Part shown: piece after piece, positions 23,790 through 36,995 of the stretch
How the letters are laid out: each line of letters begins with the position of its first letter
How positions within the stretch are numbered: position 1 is the stretch's first letter
Assembly (NCBI RefSeq): GCF_000003815.2
Contig: NC_049994.1
Coordinates: forward strand, 10,119,244-10,183,243
DNA: 64,000 bases
Origin: Branchiostoma floridae
Taxonomy: Eukaryota; Chordata; Leptocardii; Amphioxiformes; Branchiostomatidae
Direction: 5' to 3'
The notes under the pieces: generated by a model
Database searches by the model: none
What the model was told of the DNA's origin: nothing
The model's input: the letters and a program-made list of their open reading frames with translations, nothing else
Position numbers and translations under genes: made by a program

Positions 23790-25440
23790 CCAAATATCGA
23801 CCGAGTGACGGTTGACCACTTAGAATGTGCGAATCGGTTTGCGAATAAGCGACCTTTGTTACGATCACTGTAAGTGCTAATACACCCTTTGGACATTGAA
23901 CGACAGAAGAGAGATCAAAGATTTACAGATTACTCAACAAATTTCATATTCAAAGGACGAATATTTTTACAAGTTTTCTGTGGTTTGCTGTCTTTTAATT
24001 CGTACTTTTGTATCTTGTGTTATATGCCAATTATGTATACTAGCATTTTTAAAATAAGGGTCGCACAAATGCAGTTACTCAGCGACCCTTCTCTATTGGG
24101 AAATCAGCAAATATAATTCTATGATCTTCCGTAATATCTCCATCAGGGTGTCGATCTCGCTGCTACAGCTTTGTGAAGAAATATATGACATATCGATAAA
24201 AAATACCATCGATGAAGAATGATTTCCTTTAAATTCCGTGTCTTTGCTCTCTTTTGAATTATACTTTGGCATCTGGCATCACATCCCAAATTTGCAAACT
24301 GAAATGCAATTTTCGTTCCCACGGTCTTGTGGGGAATCAGCAAATGTCTTGCGTAATTCTCTTACACCTCCATCCCACTTCAATTGCCGGCAACCTTGCT
24401 ACCACCGTCCTGCGACCGAACGTTTGATAGAGAGCTCAACGAATTTCATCGATAAAAAATAAATCTTTTAAAGCTTTGTGTGTTTTGTAGTCTTTTAAAT
24501 CATACTTTATATTTTGTATGATTTTCGAATGATAAATTCAAGACTTGCGACTGTCATACGTATACGACCGAACGCTCTCTCTGCGGCCTAAATTTTGACA
24601 TATCGCTCAACGAATTGTATAGAAAAGAAACAAATCTTTTTCTACTTTGTGTGTTTTGTTGTCCTCTCAGTCACACCTTTACGTTTTATGTGATATATCC
24701 AGTGTAAAGTGAAGGTTACACATACTCCTATCTAGGTCGCAGCGAGAGCACAGCCCGATCGCCGTCTCCGTCTAGTGGAAATAAAGGGGGCCTTATCTGA
24801 CACCCCTACCCCACTTTGACGGCAACGTCGATAAGACTGCCATACGACCGAACGATTTGTCAGAGAGCTCAACGAATTTCATCGATAAAAAGAAATCTTT
24901 CTAAGCTTTGTGTATTTGTAGTCTTTTAAATCATACATTTACATTTTGAATGATATTCCAATGATGAAGTCAAGGGCTACGAATTTCATCGATAGAAAAT
25001 AAATCATTGTAAGATTTATATATCTTGTAGTCTGTAAGATCATACTTTAACATTTTCTATGATTTTCCAATGATAAAGTAAAGGGTTACACAAATCAAAT
25101 TGAGGTCGCAGCGAGATCGCATCAGGCTCGTTGTCTTGTAGGAAATCACCAAATGTAATTTTACGTTCTTTCCACTAGGACGGCGCTCTCGCCGCACTCT
25201 CGCTGCGACCTAGAATTTGACATATCAATCAACGAATTGTATAGAAAAGAAACGAAAAAAAAATATGTTTACACTTAACACGTATGTTTTGTGTCTTCTC
25301 AGTCACACTTAAGTTTTGTATGATATACTCGTACCCAGTGTGAAAGTGAAGGTTACACAAATCCAATTGAGGTCGCAGGTTGCACCGCGATCGTTGTCTA
25401 GTAGGAAATCACCAAATGTAATTTTACGTTCCTCCGTAAC
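23790..25440 (+). mobile_element. Array of about six to seven shared-core miniature elements
   Basis: The same ordered blocks recur with centres near 23.95, 24.23, 24.47, 24.65, 24.92, 25.03 and 25.27 kb: a GCTCAACGAATT..TAGAAAA block, an AATCTTT..CTTTGTGT..TTTTG block, TCATACTT..ATTTTG, ATGATAAAGT, and GGTTACACAAATCC..GGTCGCAG. Terminal blocks CTAGGACGGCGCTCTCGCCG and GGTCGCAGCGAGA appear in inverted relation. Units have drifted by different amounts. No unit codes for a protein. Confidence 0.7.
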
Positions 25441-26359
25441 TCCCCTCCCCGCTCGCCACCTGTAATACCAATCATTTCACATAAAACTTGTTTTTCCTCT
25501 TATGCCGACACCGGAGAAGGTCAAATGTTATTTCAACGTTTCTGCACATGCGCAGTTGGCAGAAAATAAAACGGAAAGCCGTCTGTTTTCACTTTGGCAA
25601 CCTGTGTCAAATCTTACGAGTGTCGGTCGATTTTTTCCCGGAGAAATTTGATAACGTTTGGTAACGGTTAGTTAAGATTACTTAAAGTAATAGTTTATTA
25701 CATCAGATGTTTGAACTACAGCTTTTGTAACCATTTATTTTCAGTCCTGGGCATATGACTGTCTTAGCGTGTATATATCAATTCGGCAACATCTTTGAAC
25801 ATGTCTGGTAGCAGATTATCTGCCCAATGGTATATGACTATTTATGTCCTTATGGGTGTGCCTGTTGAATGATATAGTATGATATAATAAAATACTGAGT
25901 TCGTTCACCGACGCAGGTCCATGTATTTCATCATCAGTGAGTCATTTTTAAAGTTTTGAAGTCGTGACCAGAATATCCAATAGTTTTTCCCTTTTTACAG
26001 TTGACTATGGCCGTCGTTTGTCATACTAAATGGCGCAGTAGAGTAAACGTTATTACCAGTTAGACCCGTAGAGTCACCCTGGAGAAAATATTGACCAATT
26101 CAAATGAACGGAAGAACTGAATTGAATAACATTACGTTCAGAAAGAGTGGCGCTTACAACAATTAACACTACTGAAATGCGATTAACATGCTCTCCAGCA
26201 AAAAGAGGAGAACGAAGAAATAGTGCAGACACCTGCGACACGAGGGCAATTAGAATTCTGGCTGGGAAAGAACACCAGAAGTGAGAAAGAGAGATTGAGG
26301 GGGATAGAAGCTAGAAAGATGAGTTTAGATGGAGAGAGGGAGAGAGGGAGAGAGAGACA

Positions 26360-26428
<69 letters not shown>

Positions 26429-29400
26429 TGTACTAGGAGAGTCGCTAAAATGATTCGTTGGTAACTTAAACTGTATACTAGAACCAGTTTTCCAGCCTGA
26501 ATGTATTCGAAGTATACAATTGATGGTTTCTAGCTATAATAAGAAATCACGGAACGAATCTAAATCGAACGAAGGTCTAGACATACCTACATAGCGGCAC
26601 TTGTAACATTGCAGCACAAAGGTCTACGCAAATGGAGGTGTTCTAAATCAATGAACGAAGAGAACAAAATGAGCGAATGATCAGCAATGAAAATATTAGT
26701 AAATAGAGCGTCATCAGAATTAAGACTGGGAATGAGACATGGAAAGAGAAGCCGAAGGACGAAAGAAAGAAACGTAGCTCTAGGGAGGGATGGAGGAAAG
26801 AGGGAAACGGGGATTGATATATTTCACTGTATTATGTTCCACTAGATGACATGTAGAGGATCCCTGGAATAATTTTTTCACAAAATATATACTGTTATAA
26901 ACACTAGATTTTGTAATTATAACATGAACGAATTTTACATATTAAGAGACATGAGACATGAGTTTCTTCCCATACGTTAGCTTCAGCAAGCGGTGGAACG
27001 ATCAGAAGGAATGAAATGAAATATATCAAATAAACCCGAGCAGAGAATGTCGCAGGCTACTATCGGAATGAAACTATAGTTGAATGTCCTGAGATGTCAA
27101 AATTAAGGATGGAGAGAAAGGAAGAGAAACGAAGGAAAGACAGACAGCTCTAGACAGAGAGATTTAAATAGATTATGAAAATTACAAGGAGACCCATGAA
27201 TAATTACTATACGTAAAGATTTTAGAACTGAGCGATATCAGACAAAACCACAACTTTTCTAAAGGGACTTACATGAACGAATCCGAAATTCTCAGTGACG
27301 CTATATGTATCTTAACCGACTGAACAGAAATGAGAAAAAAAGAGTGAAGTGAAGCAAAACGACACAGGCTAACATCGAAGCAAAATTGTTTAGAACAGAT
27401 ATATGTTGATTGAAAGTATTGAAATTTTCGTTGCCGTGATACATTGAATCTAATTGAAATATGAAGAAATCCACCAAACAAAACATGAGACCGTTACGAC
27501 GTTTGCTCCACAGCTGTATTGGTACAGTAATCCTTGAATATAGATGATTCTCTGATTTCCAATGATATTCCTTTGAACGTAAATGATTAACTGGCAATCT
27601 AAACTTAATCGAAAGAACGCTGATTTAAATTAAGAACACATATGAGTAATTCTCTGCTGAACAGTGGTATTCCTTTCAAGAAATAGATAAACATGGCCAA
27701 GCAACCTTTTAAAGTAACACCAGTTTGAATTTAGAGAAGACTGCGCAGTCTACATTATTTTGAATTATTGGTACAGTGAGCAAGAATATTCGTCTTTTTT
27801 CTGAAGGCGATGACCTAAACTGTGTTTAGATCACGGTGGGTAGCTTTGTATACTTTATATAGATGTTCTTGAATTCGTACCAACACGAACAAAGATTTGA
27901 CCAGGGTTGCTTGCAAACTGTCGAAGATTTTGGTACATGTAAGTCCAATTTTTGTGTTGGCAATTGCGATTCAATTTTGTCGTAGAACACGGGCAAAGTC
28001 AAAGGTTCAATTCGGTCAAATTGAAACAATTTCAGAAGTAATATAAGAAGTAATTGTATTTCATAACCATAGAGTGGTATGTGCAAGGATTCGTTGATGA
28101 GGATTAGATTTTAAAGTACACAATACACAAAAATGTTTTTAGAAATAACACATAAATCTAGATAACGTCTACCATTTTAGACGTTTTCAAAAATACTGTC
28201 TTTTACCAGTGAAGCTATGTATGAATTTCTGAAGACAAACTAGTTTTAAATCTAGTAAACATCAGTTTAGTTTCAATCATTCAATTTTAAGAGTTATAAT
28301 GTTATATTTAACAATATCTTAACGTATTCGCGTCCAATATAGATGAATAGAAAAGCTTATAGTTTTCTGTAAACATAAGACTTGCTGGAAGTCTATGAGT
28401 ATAGTTTTGAGTTTAAGGAAAGAGAGTAGCAAAACGTTTATTTCTCCATATGATCTGCATATGTGTAAAAATATATGAAAGTTTGAAATAGTACCCATTA
28501 TGTGAATGTACAATTAAGCATGTATACCTCTAAGACTAACATTAGTAATGATCGTATCTTCTTCCATATATTTTGCTTTAAAACTGTAAAACCGTTGGGA
28601 TCTATAGATACTGAGAGCTACCATTGGGCACATAGGAAAGGTCCTGAAAATCTAGAAAAATTCAGAATCCATGTCTTCAGACAACGATTAAAATTTGTAA
28701 AAGATAGTTGAAAGTTTGCTGTAGATTAGGTAACAAATCTATATAGAGGTATTCATAACGCCGCGTCCTTTAAATTACTTATCTTCAAAGTATAAAGTAG
28801 CCAATCTTTATCTGGAAGATGGTATTCGGCATACAGCTTTACCGTATAAGCAATGTAATTCTTAGTTTGTTCCAATTGGCTCGTTTAGGACACGAGACAT
28901 ATTCGATTCCTCAGTCAAAAAGGCCACAAGGGAGCAAAAAGAGATGGATGTAGAAATGTTCTAAAGTGCTTTTCTGTTTATAAAACAATTTGAGTACAGT
29001 CTGCGCCCTTGCCAGCGCTGTTGGACCACTTTCGCACTTGTTGATGAACATCCAACCAAAATAAACGGAAAACAGCTGCACTAGACAGATGCAACATCTT
29101 TATATCTAAACACGGAGTTCGTGTAAAACAGATAGACATAAACAAAAACGCCAAATTCTTCCTTGTCTATCGACAGCAAGTTTAGATATCCAAATCTGGC
29201 TTAGTTTTTACCTAAAAGCTTTACAACATAACTTGAACCAATCGTAGGAAATTGTGAAAAAAGAAGGAATGACAAGAACGCTTTTAGTTAAGTATTACTT
29301 TCAATCATAATGAAATATCATCTAGTATTGAAAACGTCAAGTATTTGATGCTGTGTTGACAAAACAACAGTAACAAGATGACATAGTAGATGCTCTCCAT

Positions 29401-30027
29401 GCTAATTGTCCCATCCTTTTGTCTGTGTGGTGTGTGACAACAGATAAGAGGACGTCATCCGTCGTCCTGGACAGGTGTGACACAACAGGTGAGAATTTCA
29501 GGATACGTACAAAACGTACCAATGAGCAGTATCTTTTTGCGTATTTTGGTAAGTTACAATCGTAGATGTTTGAAAGTTAACGACAATATGTAAGAACTTA
29601 AATTTTGTTTCTTAAATAGTTGTAAGAGGTCTTTGTATAGAATCAAACCTAGTCAAGATATGTATATGACAACGTCCATTATATGATAACGTAATTTCTA
29701 TCATTGTGGGTACTTAACACTTCATGATTTCTTTAGCATAATATTTTTAAAAACTAGATTTGTTGCAACACTGGAAGATGGTGTCAACTGATTTGGAATG
29801 ATGAAAGACTTTGAAATTATGCCATTGTGGTCGCTGCTTTAGTCATTCCTAAGACAAACGGTTACCGTTGCGAATGTTTGCGTTGTTTATATAGCTTTGG
29901 TATGACAGCAAAAACTACCTCAAATGTGTAATATGGAAAGAAATAAGATCAGAGATCAGTATATGCGCGGACCTGAAAGTTTGTCCTATTTCCACTGTAA
30001 GAAATAAGACACACACGTGAATTGTCG
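25441..30027. other. Gene-free stretch with one large microsatellite
   Basis: Apart from the purine-rich microsatellite at 26334-26426 I find no repeat or coding signal that I can support. The sequence is AT-rich with scattered short open frames. Confidence 0.5.
26334..26426. repeat. (GA)n / (CA)n / (GA)n microsatellite
   Basis: An uninterrupted run of GA units, then about nine CA units, then a long GA run. Likely length-variable. Confidence 0.95.
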
Positions 30028-30255
30028 TTCCTCATTACACTAGACGGTGATCGTGCTACAACTTAAATGATATTTGTATAAACCTTGATTTTATCATTGG
30101 AATATCGCACAAAACGCAAAAGTATGACTGAAAAGACCACAAAACAGACAAAGCTCGAAAGAAGAATTGTTTTTATTAATGCAGTTCGTTGAGCATTGTG
30201 TCAAACCCCTCGGTCTCAGTGTAGTCGCCGCTGTAGTGGAAGGAGGGTGTAACTC
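30028..30255 (-). mobile_element. Miniature element of the shared-core family (reverse copy)
   Basis: The complement reads a head with CAGCGGCGACTACACTG, then CAATGCTCAACGAACTGCAT, GAGCTTTGTCTGTTTTGTGG, TCAGTCATACTTTTGCGTTT, GATAAAATCAAGGTTTATAC and a tail ending CACGATCACCGTCTAGTGTA. The order and orientation of blocks match the plus copies at 20 and 24 kb. Confidence 0.65.
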
Positions 30256-31381
30256 AGGTTGAATTTTGTTTATGTGAAGATGATGATGATAATAATAGCC
30301 TTTGTAGTACATTCATGCCTTATCGGGCTAAGTACAGGCATACAGATACAAATGTTGTAACAAAGAACATGGTGACATTGAGAGAACATACTGAAACTAC
30401 TCTAACCCATTGGTTCGGCTTCTTCTCCTCTCTTAAATGAAGATACATTTTTCAATACTAAATAAAGATCTAAAGTGAAGAAACGTTACTATAATTCGAT
30501 TGAAAAAGACATTTCTATCGTTAGTATATAAACTACTGTCCAAAATGATATGGTATTCGTCTTCTAACTATTCAAGTCACAAAGCTGACAAAGTCTTTAC
30601 TCCAGAGGTGTGCTGATGTGCCTTCCCGATTCAACGCGGAGTTTGTTGCAGCTGATTCGTAGTCCGACCGTGATGGTAGTTCTTTGTCGTTCGTTTGGGA
30701 TTTAAAAAGCAATATCAAAGTATGGTCACTACAGAATTTTAAAGTAAAAGCGAAGACAGTATTTTGATTCATGTTAAAGTGCGCTTATATACTTAACAGC
30801 TGAAGACCCAGCAATATCATGGGCGTTTTACACCAACAAGGTTTGTTGTCCAGTACTTCTCCAGATCCAGATTCAGATAGCTGAGTCCATGAAAGTTTGT
30901 AAACCTAGATATTGAACTTTCTTCCTCTACATCAACTCATAGGCACAGTTATAGTACACGCATAATAAAACTCCTGTAGCTGTGTGATACCGTCCTCGGG
31001 AAAGGAACGCACCGTTAGGACTGTGGAATCCTGGCCTCCTACATAGCTTCAGTTATGGATGTATTCCCTCGTTGGGATGTAAAGTCGGAGGTCCTTTGTT
31101 TGAGGAAAGAAACACATCAAGCACATTAAAGACCCCACACACTTATCAATAGTAATATTTCTATTGCATGTTCATGCCCCTAGGCTAAATCATTAGGCAC
31201 AATTATTATCGAGGAGAGACGGTGACCTTCCCGGTGTAGTGGATCAACCCGTACAGTTTCCTGGTCTGGGGTTGGCATCTTGTAAAAGCGACAGTTTCTC
31301 AATCCTTCCACAAATATTAATGTGGCACATTTAAATTAAGAAATTAAGAAAATACACACACAACTGAGAAAGCGTGTAGAG

Positions 31382-31846
31382 TAGGGGTGGGTACCGGTAC
31401 AGAAAATCCAGGTCCAGGTACAGAAAATTCAGGTCCAAAGGTTCAGGTCCAAAGGTTCAGGTCCAAAGGTTCAGGTCCAGGTCCGGACCTGAACCTGGAC
31501 CTGATTCAGCATGACTCATACCAATGGTCCATTTCACTACAATGAAATCTGTTTGGTGGAGTATTAGACTTACACTGGCGTTTTAAAATCCTACAACGCT
31601 AACTGCACCTGTACGATTGGCTGTAAAACTTGGTAGAACTTACTATAAACTCTACTCTACTGCAATCTGGTTATTTTCGTCCACCTGCAAGCGCCAAAGC
31701 GTGTGGATGCCTGATAAAGTAATCTGTTAATTTTCTAATCGGTCCAACATCCGGTCTACCTAATTTTTTCAGGTTCGGTTTTTCTAGACCGGTCCAATAA
31801 GAAAAACCGGTTTTGTACCGGTACACTGTACAGATACCCAGCCCTA
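31382..31846. mobile_element. hAT-like miniature element, copy 1
   Basis: It begins TAGGGGTGGGTACCGGTAC and ends as the inverted form (ACCGGT..CAGATACCCAGCCCTA). It is flanked by GTGTAGAG (31374-31381) and GTGTAGAA (31847-31854), an 8-bp target duplication with one change, the length made by hAT transposases. Near its left end are four CAGGTCC(AAAGGTT) repeats, then an inverted GGTCCGGACC centre. Non-coding. Confidence 0.75.
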
Positions 31847-31915
31847 GTGTAGAAACTTTTAAACTAATAGATAACGTTATAACAATGTTGATGTCAGTAG
31901 TAACGGTACCGTCGA

Positions 31916-32362
31916 TAGGGGTGGGTACCGGTACAGAAAATCAGGTACAGGTACAGTTCAGGTCCAGAGGATCAAGTCCAGGTCCGAACCTGAAGCTGAT
32001 TGATTGTTTATGAAAACTTGTGAAACGGCAATACTCAAAACAATTGTCCAATTTTCTACAAACTACTACTTGGCGGAGTATCCGACTCCTTCTGTCGGTT
32101 TAAAACGCTGTCTTCGTGTGGAATCTGTAAGTTGGACTGTGACCAGTCATTTCTACAATGTTTCCTCTTACTTCTACTGTACTTAGCTATTGCTGTTTTC
32201 GTTAACCAGTACGTGTTAAAATGTGTACACTCTGCCAATATAATCTGGTCATTTTCTACTCCGTCCCAAAATTCGGTACACCGATTTTTTTCTCCGTTTT
32301 TTTCTCCTACCGGTCCAAGGAGAAAAACGGTTTTGTACTGGATGAACCGGTACCCACCCCTA
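31916..32362. mobile_element. hAT-like miniature element, copy 2
   Basis: Same termini as copy 1: TAGGGGTGGGTACCGGTAC at the left and GAACCGGTACCCACCCCTA at the right, and the same internal order (CAGGTCC repeats, then AATCTGGT..ATTTTC, then CCGGTCCAA..AGAAAAACGG). The flanking bases do not form a clean 8-bp duplication. It lies only 70 bp from copy 1. Confidence 0.7.
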
Positions 32363-35329
32363 GTAACCGATTGTGATGTCGATTGCATGGGCAGTGTTTT
32401 AGGTAGATACGAGTACCGGTACCCGATTTGTACTTCTTTTGCTTTATGTAATCAATTGAGTTTTGCTTAATTGCTCATTGTGCATTTTGCTTGTCTTGTT
32501 CTATATCATGAAAATGTAAGAAAGAAACAGGTCTCCTACATTTAGATAAAAGCTGATGTGTTTGTGGTTGTATTTCTGTACTGTTGATTATATTTTCGTC
32601 ATTTCCTTACCTCTTTGGAGACAATTCAAATATATGTATTTGCCAGTATAGGTAACAGAATGAGCTTTTGTTTTTTGTATTTCTTTATATCACACTTGGG
32701 AAATCAAAATATACTCGGTGCAAGTCGAAAGTTGATATATAAAGTGAGTTACAAATTGTCATTCTACAAAATGCTATACTTGCTCCCTTTAGCCCATACC
32801 TATTTGTGGATTGTAAGAAATAGACAAACTGAGTCTTATTTAGCCACCACATGACGTTTCTTCAAACATTGATTGGTACGTACGCTTCAACTATCGAAAC
32901 TTTTCCATAAGGCTCAAACTATATCCTGGCTCAGGTACAGACTTATTAGGAAGACAGTCCACTCAATTTAGCATATTTCAACATGCCTGCATATAGATGA
33001 ATATTCTTATTCACAAAACATAAAACACCACTAAACGGACAAGACAAAGTGGTGACCAAACGCAAGCAATACAATCCTCACCGCCATTTATACAGGGATA
33101 AAAGTAAAATACAAACTAAGCATAAAATCAAACTTTAAAAGATAGTTAACTAGACATTGTTTAAACATAAGTCTATACGTAAGCCCAATATCGTTATTTA
33201 TTTTGAAATAATAAAATAATATATTATAATGAAAACTTTGTAAATAACTAAGAAAGTGAGCCTTATCAAATCTGTGCTGTATATCAATATCAACTAATGA
33301 GGAAACACCTTTTTGTTTTATTTTCCACAAGACTTTATTATACTGTGACCAGACTAGCAATTGGTATGGGCATACAGATTACCTAGTGGAGATGCATGAG
33401 TTCACGAAGCTTAGTTAAGCAGTGCCATAGTATGTGTATGTATGTTGTATTTATATAATGGCGATAGAAATACTCTTTTGCTCATATTGTAGAGAAATTT
33501 CTGCTGGTAATGATCAATAAGATTAAAGTATGCGTTTTGACCACTGCGATTTATATATTCAACAAGACCAAGAGAGGAAAGAAGCCGAATCTATGTATAG
33601 GAGCACGTTAGAATGTTTTGATATTAGAAGTCGCTATATGTGCTTTATTACTAGATTTGCATTCTTTAAAATTGTACTCATTCAGATAGAGTTTGTATGC
33701 ACAATAAAGCTTTCATTGTTATTATCATTATTAATCTGAAACCGCTGAGATGTATAGAGGTTCTACCTAGGTTTTACTTGTGTTAAGGTTGGATTATTGT
33801 ATCATAGACATATAGATCACAACACGAAATTAAATTGAGTGCCCTTAGCGTGTTTGGTGTAAAAGAAGCTTTTCATGAAAAATTCTAAACCTTGTGTAAA
33901 TATCATTCGACGGCTAATGATGAGTTATAAGCACATACTGACATAACTGTTGCATTGAGTGAGTATACTTCTCACTGTCATGGTGCATACAATATGAGAT
34001 TCATACATTTGTGTATGATATCGTATGAAAAGTTATTTGCAGAAATACCTGATCGTTTGAACCATTTTGTTATTATTTAAAACATATCGTGACTTGTTTG
34101 GCTAAGAACAAACTCAAGCTAGACTGCGTTAACTATATTAGCTATTTTAGCCCAACAAAAAGTATGGAAAACCGATTTCTGTAGATCATATCTTCGTTGT
34201 TACTTCACAAATTGCATTTTGTTTGCATACATTATCCGAAAGCTTTATTTTCTACTTTTGTCCAATGATTGTTCGTCCATGGGTCAACTATTATGGCTGG
34301 TTGGGTGAATGGGTTGCAAAACAAATATGCCGAATCCTCTACCAACACTGCCTGACATTGGTAGGCAAAGTTGTTTGACATACCCAAGAACCTATGCTTG
34401 TCGTATAAGGCTGTGTTTACTCCAAATAAGGTACCATTTAAAAGAAAAATAAACAAGCTATTCAACGATATATTATCCTACTGCTGACCATAAATGATAA
34501 CGGACCGGACATATGATGAAGGGAAATTTTGGTTCTTCAATTTGGCGACCTTCGAATGTGCAATAATAAGAAAAGGGATAACACTGCAAAATACCACTGT
34601 ACAGGACAAAAAGATAAACTTCATAATAAATAAACTTTTTAGTATGTCAACGATACCAACGCAGACATACAATCTACAGGGATAATTTTCTGTAACTTTT
34701 TAAATTTTCTGTTGAGTTTATTTCAGTAACAGCAACGTCAGGACAAAGGCACAATGCAAAGAAACATTTGAAAGAACCACATACACATATAATTCCCTTC
34801 TATTCTGTTTGTACATGTTTGTCTAGATATCTTATATTTTGAAAGGAACAAGAAATAACAAGGAAGCTTATCGTAGCATCTGGTAATCTTGCATGATATC
34901 ACTTTGGTCTAGAACTTGTAAGACATACATACTCCCTACTAGATCTTATAAACCCCTCCCTGAAGTTCGGGGTAGGGTCGTTGTTATTGAAATTGTTGAT
35001 TAGACAAATTGTTCTAAACAAGTTAAGCAAACAAACTGAAGCCTTGATACCACATATGTGTGTATTTTATTCTACATTAAGTGCATTGGAAATTTTACAT
35101 AGTCGTTTCTGGTTTTTAATGTCAATGGCAAAATATCCTGTTGTACGAGCGTATATAGTACCGAAGAGCACAGGTCCTAGTCAAAGCACGAAAATTTAGA
35201 GATTCCAACCGTCCTTGCCTTTATGAAAACCAGCTTTTTGATAATTCTGAAACGTTATTTGCCAACGTAGGATAAGATAGTCATTGTGCATTTTAGATTT
35301 CAAGAGTGAAATCATATCGGGTGGCTCCA
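32363..35329. other. Gene-free AT-rich stretch
   Basis: No coding or repeat signal that I can support. A minus-strand open frame at 34232-34465 starts with a hydrophobic segment but matches no family I know, and no splice partners are evident. Confidence 0.45.
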
Positions 35330-35610
35330 TTGCTTTCCACTGCATGTGGCGGTGACTGATTTGCAACCATCCGGCGACCTACAATATACGGGTTTTAACG
35401 AATTTCATTGATAAACAAATGTATTTTGTAAGTTTTGTGTGCTCTCTTGTGTTTTAAACCCATTCCTTTCACCTCATGGATCATATGCAATTTCTAAAAT
35501 GCTTTTGAAATTCAAATTCTCTAATGTTGCACAACGGTTTGCGTCAGTGTAGAGGAGACGTCAATGGTGACCTCCGACTTGTTGCGAATTTCTTTCAAAG
35601 ACGTCCCTAA
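35330..35610 (+). mobile_element. Possible degenerate shared-core miniature element
   Basis: CGGCGACCTACAATA, then TTTTAACGAATTTCATTGAT, GTAAGTTTTGTGTGC and a tail with GACCTCCGACTTG follow the block order of the family, but the similarity is weak. Confidence 0.35.
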
Positions 35611-36775
35611 AAATTTTCAGTCTAAATGCATTGAACATATAATACATTTTGATTGACTAATATCGCTTACGTTGCTCAGATAGGATATATCCATTGTATC
35701 ATGAACACTTAAGGAAAGGGTGGGTTTTGGAAGAGTGTTACAATTCAATAGGATAGATATTTGAAGAGTGATACAATTCTTTAGAATAGACTTTAGAAGA
35801 GTGTTAACATTCTATAACCTTCAGTACATTTGTATCAATAATTCCTGAATGATATCAATTCTAAGGTTGTAACCAAGAATACATGGGCCTTTTCTTGATA
35901 TTTTTTAGAAATATTTCACAACTGACTAAAGTATTTTAACTTCTATCTCACGAATTTTACAAATGTTGAAATGTCTTTGCAACCTCTCTTTTACTAATAC
36001 TCACTTTTTTCGTTCAACTTAAACATTCTTATTTTTGCAAGAATAGGAAGTTAACAATGTCTTGGATATACATCATAATTAATGAGGACCTTTATTGCAT
36101 ATTTTTGCCACACTGTTTTAAGTGAGGTGAGGTGAGGTGAGGTTTTAAGTGGAGTTCACAGCAAAAGGTGTTCAAATTTATACATACGAGGTACACTGCT
36201 TAAAGATAGATAACATCAACTTCTCCTTGCTTTTTAGTTACAGTGAAAAAAACAGATATGTTTTGCGATTTAATATTTGTGTAGCTGCGTTAGAAATATG
36301 AATTTTTCTACAATACTTGAAATATGGAAACACGGTTCGTAAAAATCTATATCGTGTATCATTTTTTCTCTTTGCTATATAATCCACATTCTATGACAAA
36401 TGGCATTCGTCCTCTATTCTATTTCTATGTATTTTATCATATCTAGTAGCTGAAATACATGTGTTTTGTATGAAAAATACCTCCAGACCAGGCTGATTTG
36501 CATGGCTGATTGCTCGGTATGTTATTCTCGGTGTGCGGTTCACTTCTGTGCGGTTATCCCCATGTGGTGGCGCCGAACATTTTTGTCTTACGGCAATGGT
36601 TTTGACCTTGGAGCGGACCACCCACAAAGTTGGTATCAGATATTGCAAATCGATACATTTTGAATTTCACATAAAAGGAGAGGGGACTCATGGCTAAGGT
36701 TGGAAACAAATGATTTACTTTTGGCTATGGACAATATTTATCCATAGTCCTATCTGTTGGGTATATACTTTTCGT

Positions 36776-36995
36776 TGTGCCCCCATTCTACTAGGGCGGC
36801 AACACTGTCGCACTGTCACCTCAACTTTGACAAATCACTCAACGAACGTCATAGATAGAAACTTTGTTTTTACGCTAGGTTTCTCTCTCTCTTCCATTAT
36901 ACTTTAAGATTTTGCATGTTATTCTAATCAAGGGTAACACATTGTGACATACCCAATTTAGGCCGCAGCGACTTCGCCTTGTAGTTCAAAGGTGG
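36776..36995 (+). mobile_element. Miniature element of the shared-core family
   Basis: It starts CCCCCATTCTACTAGGGCGG, then AATCACTCAACGAACGTCAT, ATTATACTTTAAGATTTTGC and CCAATTTAGGCCGCAGCGAC. The block order is that of the 20-25 kb copies. It is the copy nearest to the Hox gene on its 5' side. Confidence 0.6.

Noticed and set aside
36120-36145. Four GGTGA units
   Set aside because: Too short to be more than a chance simple repeat.
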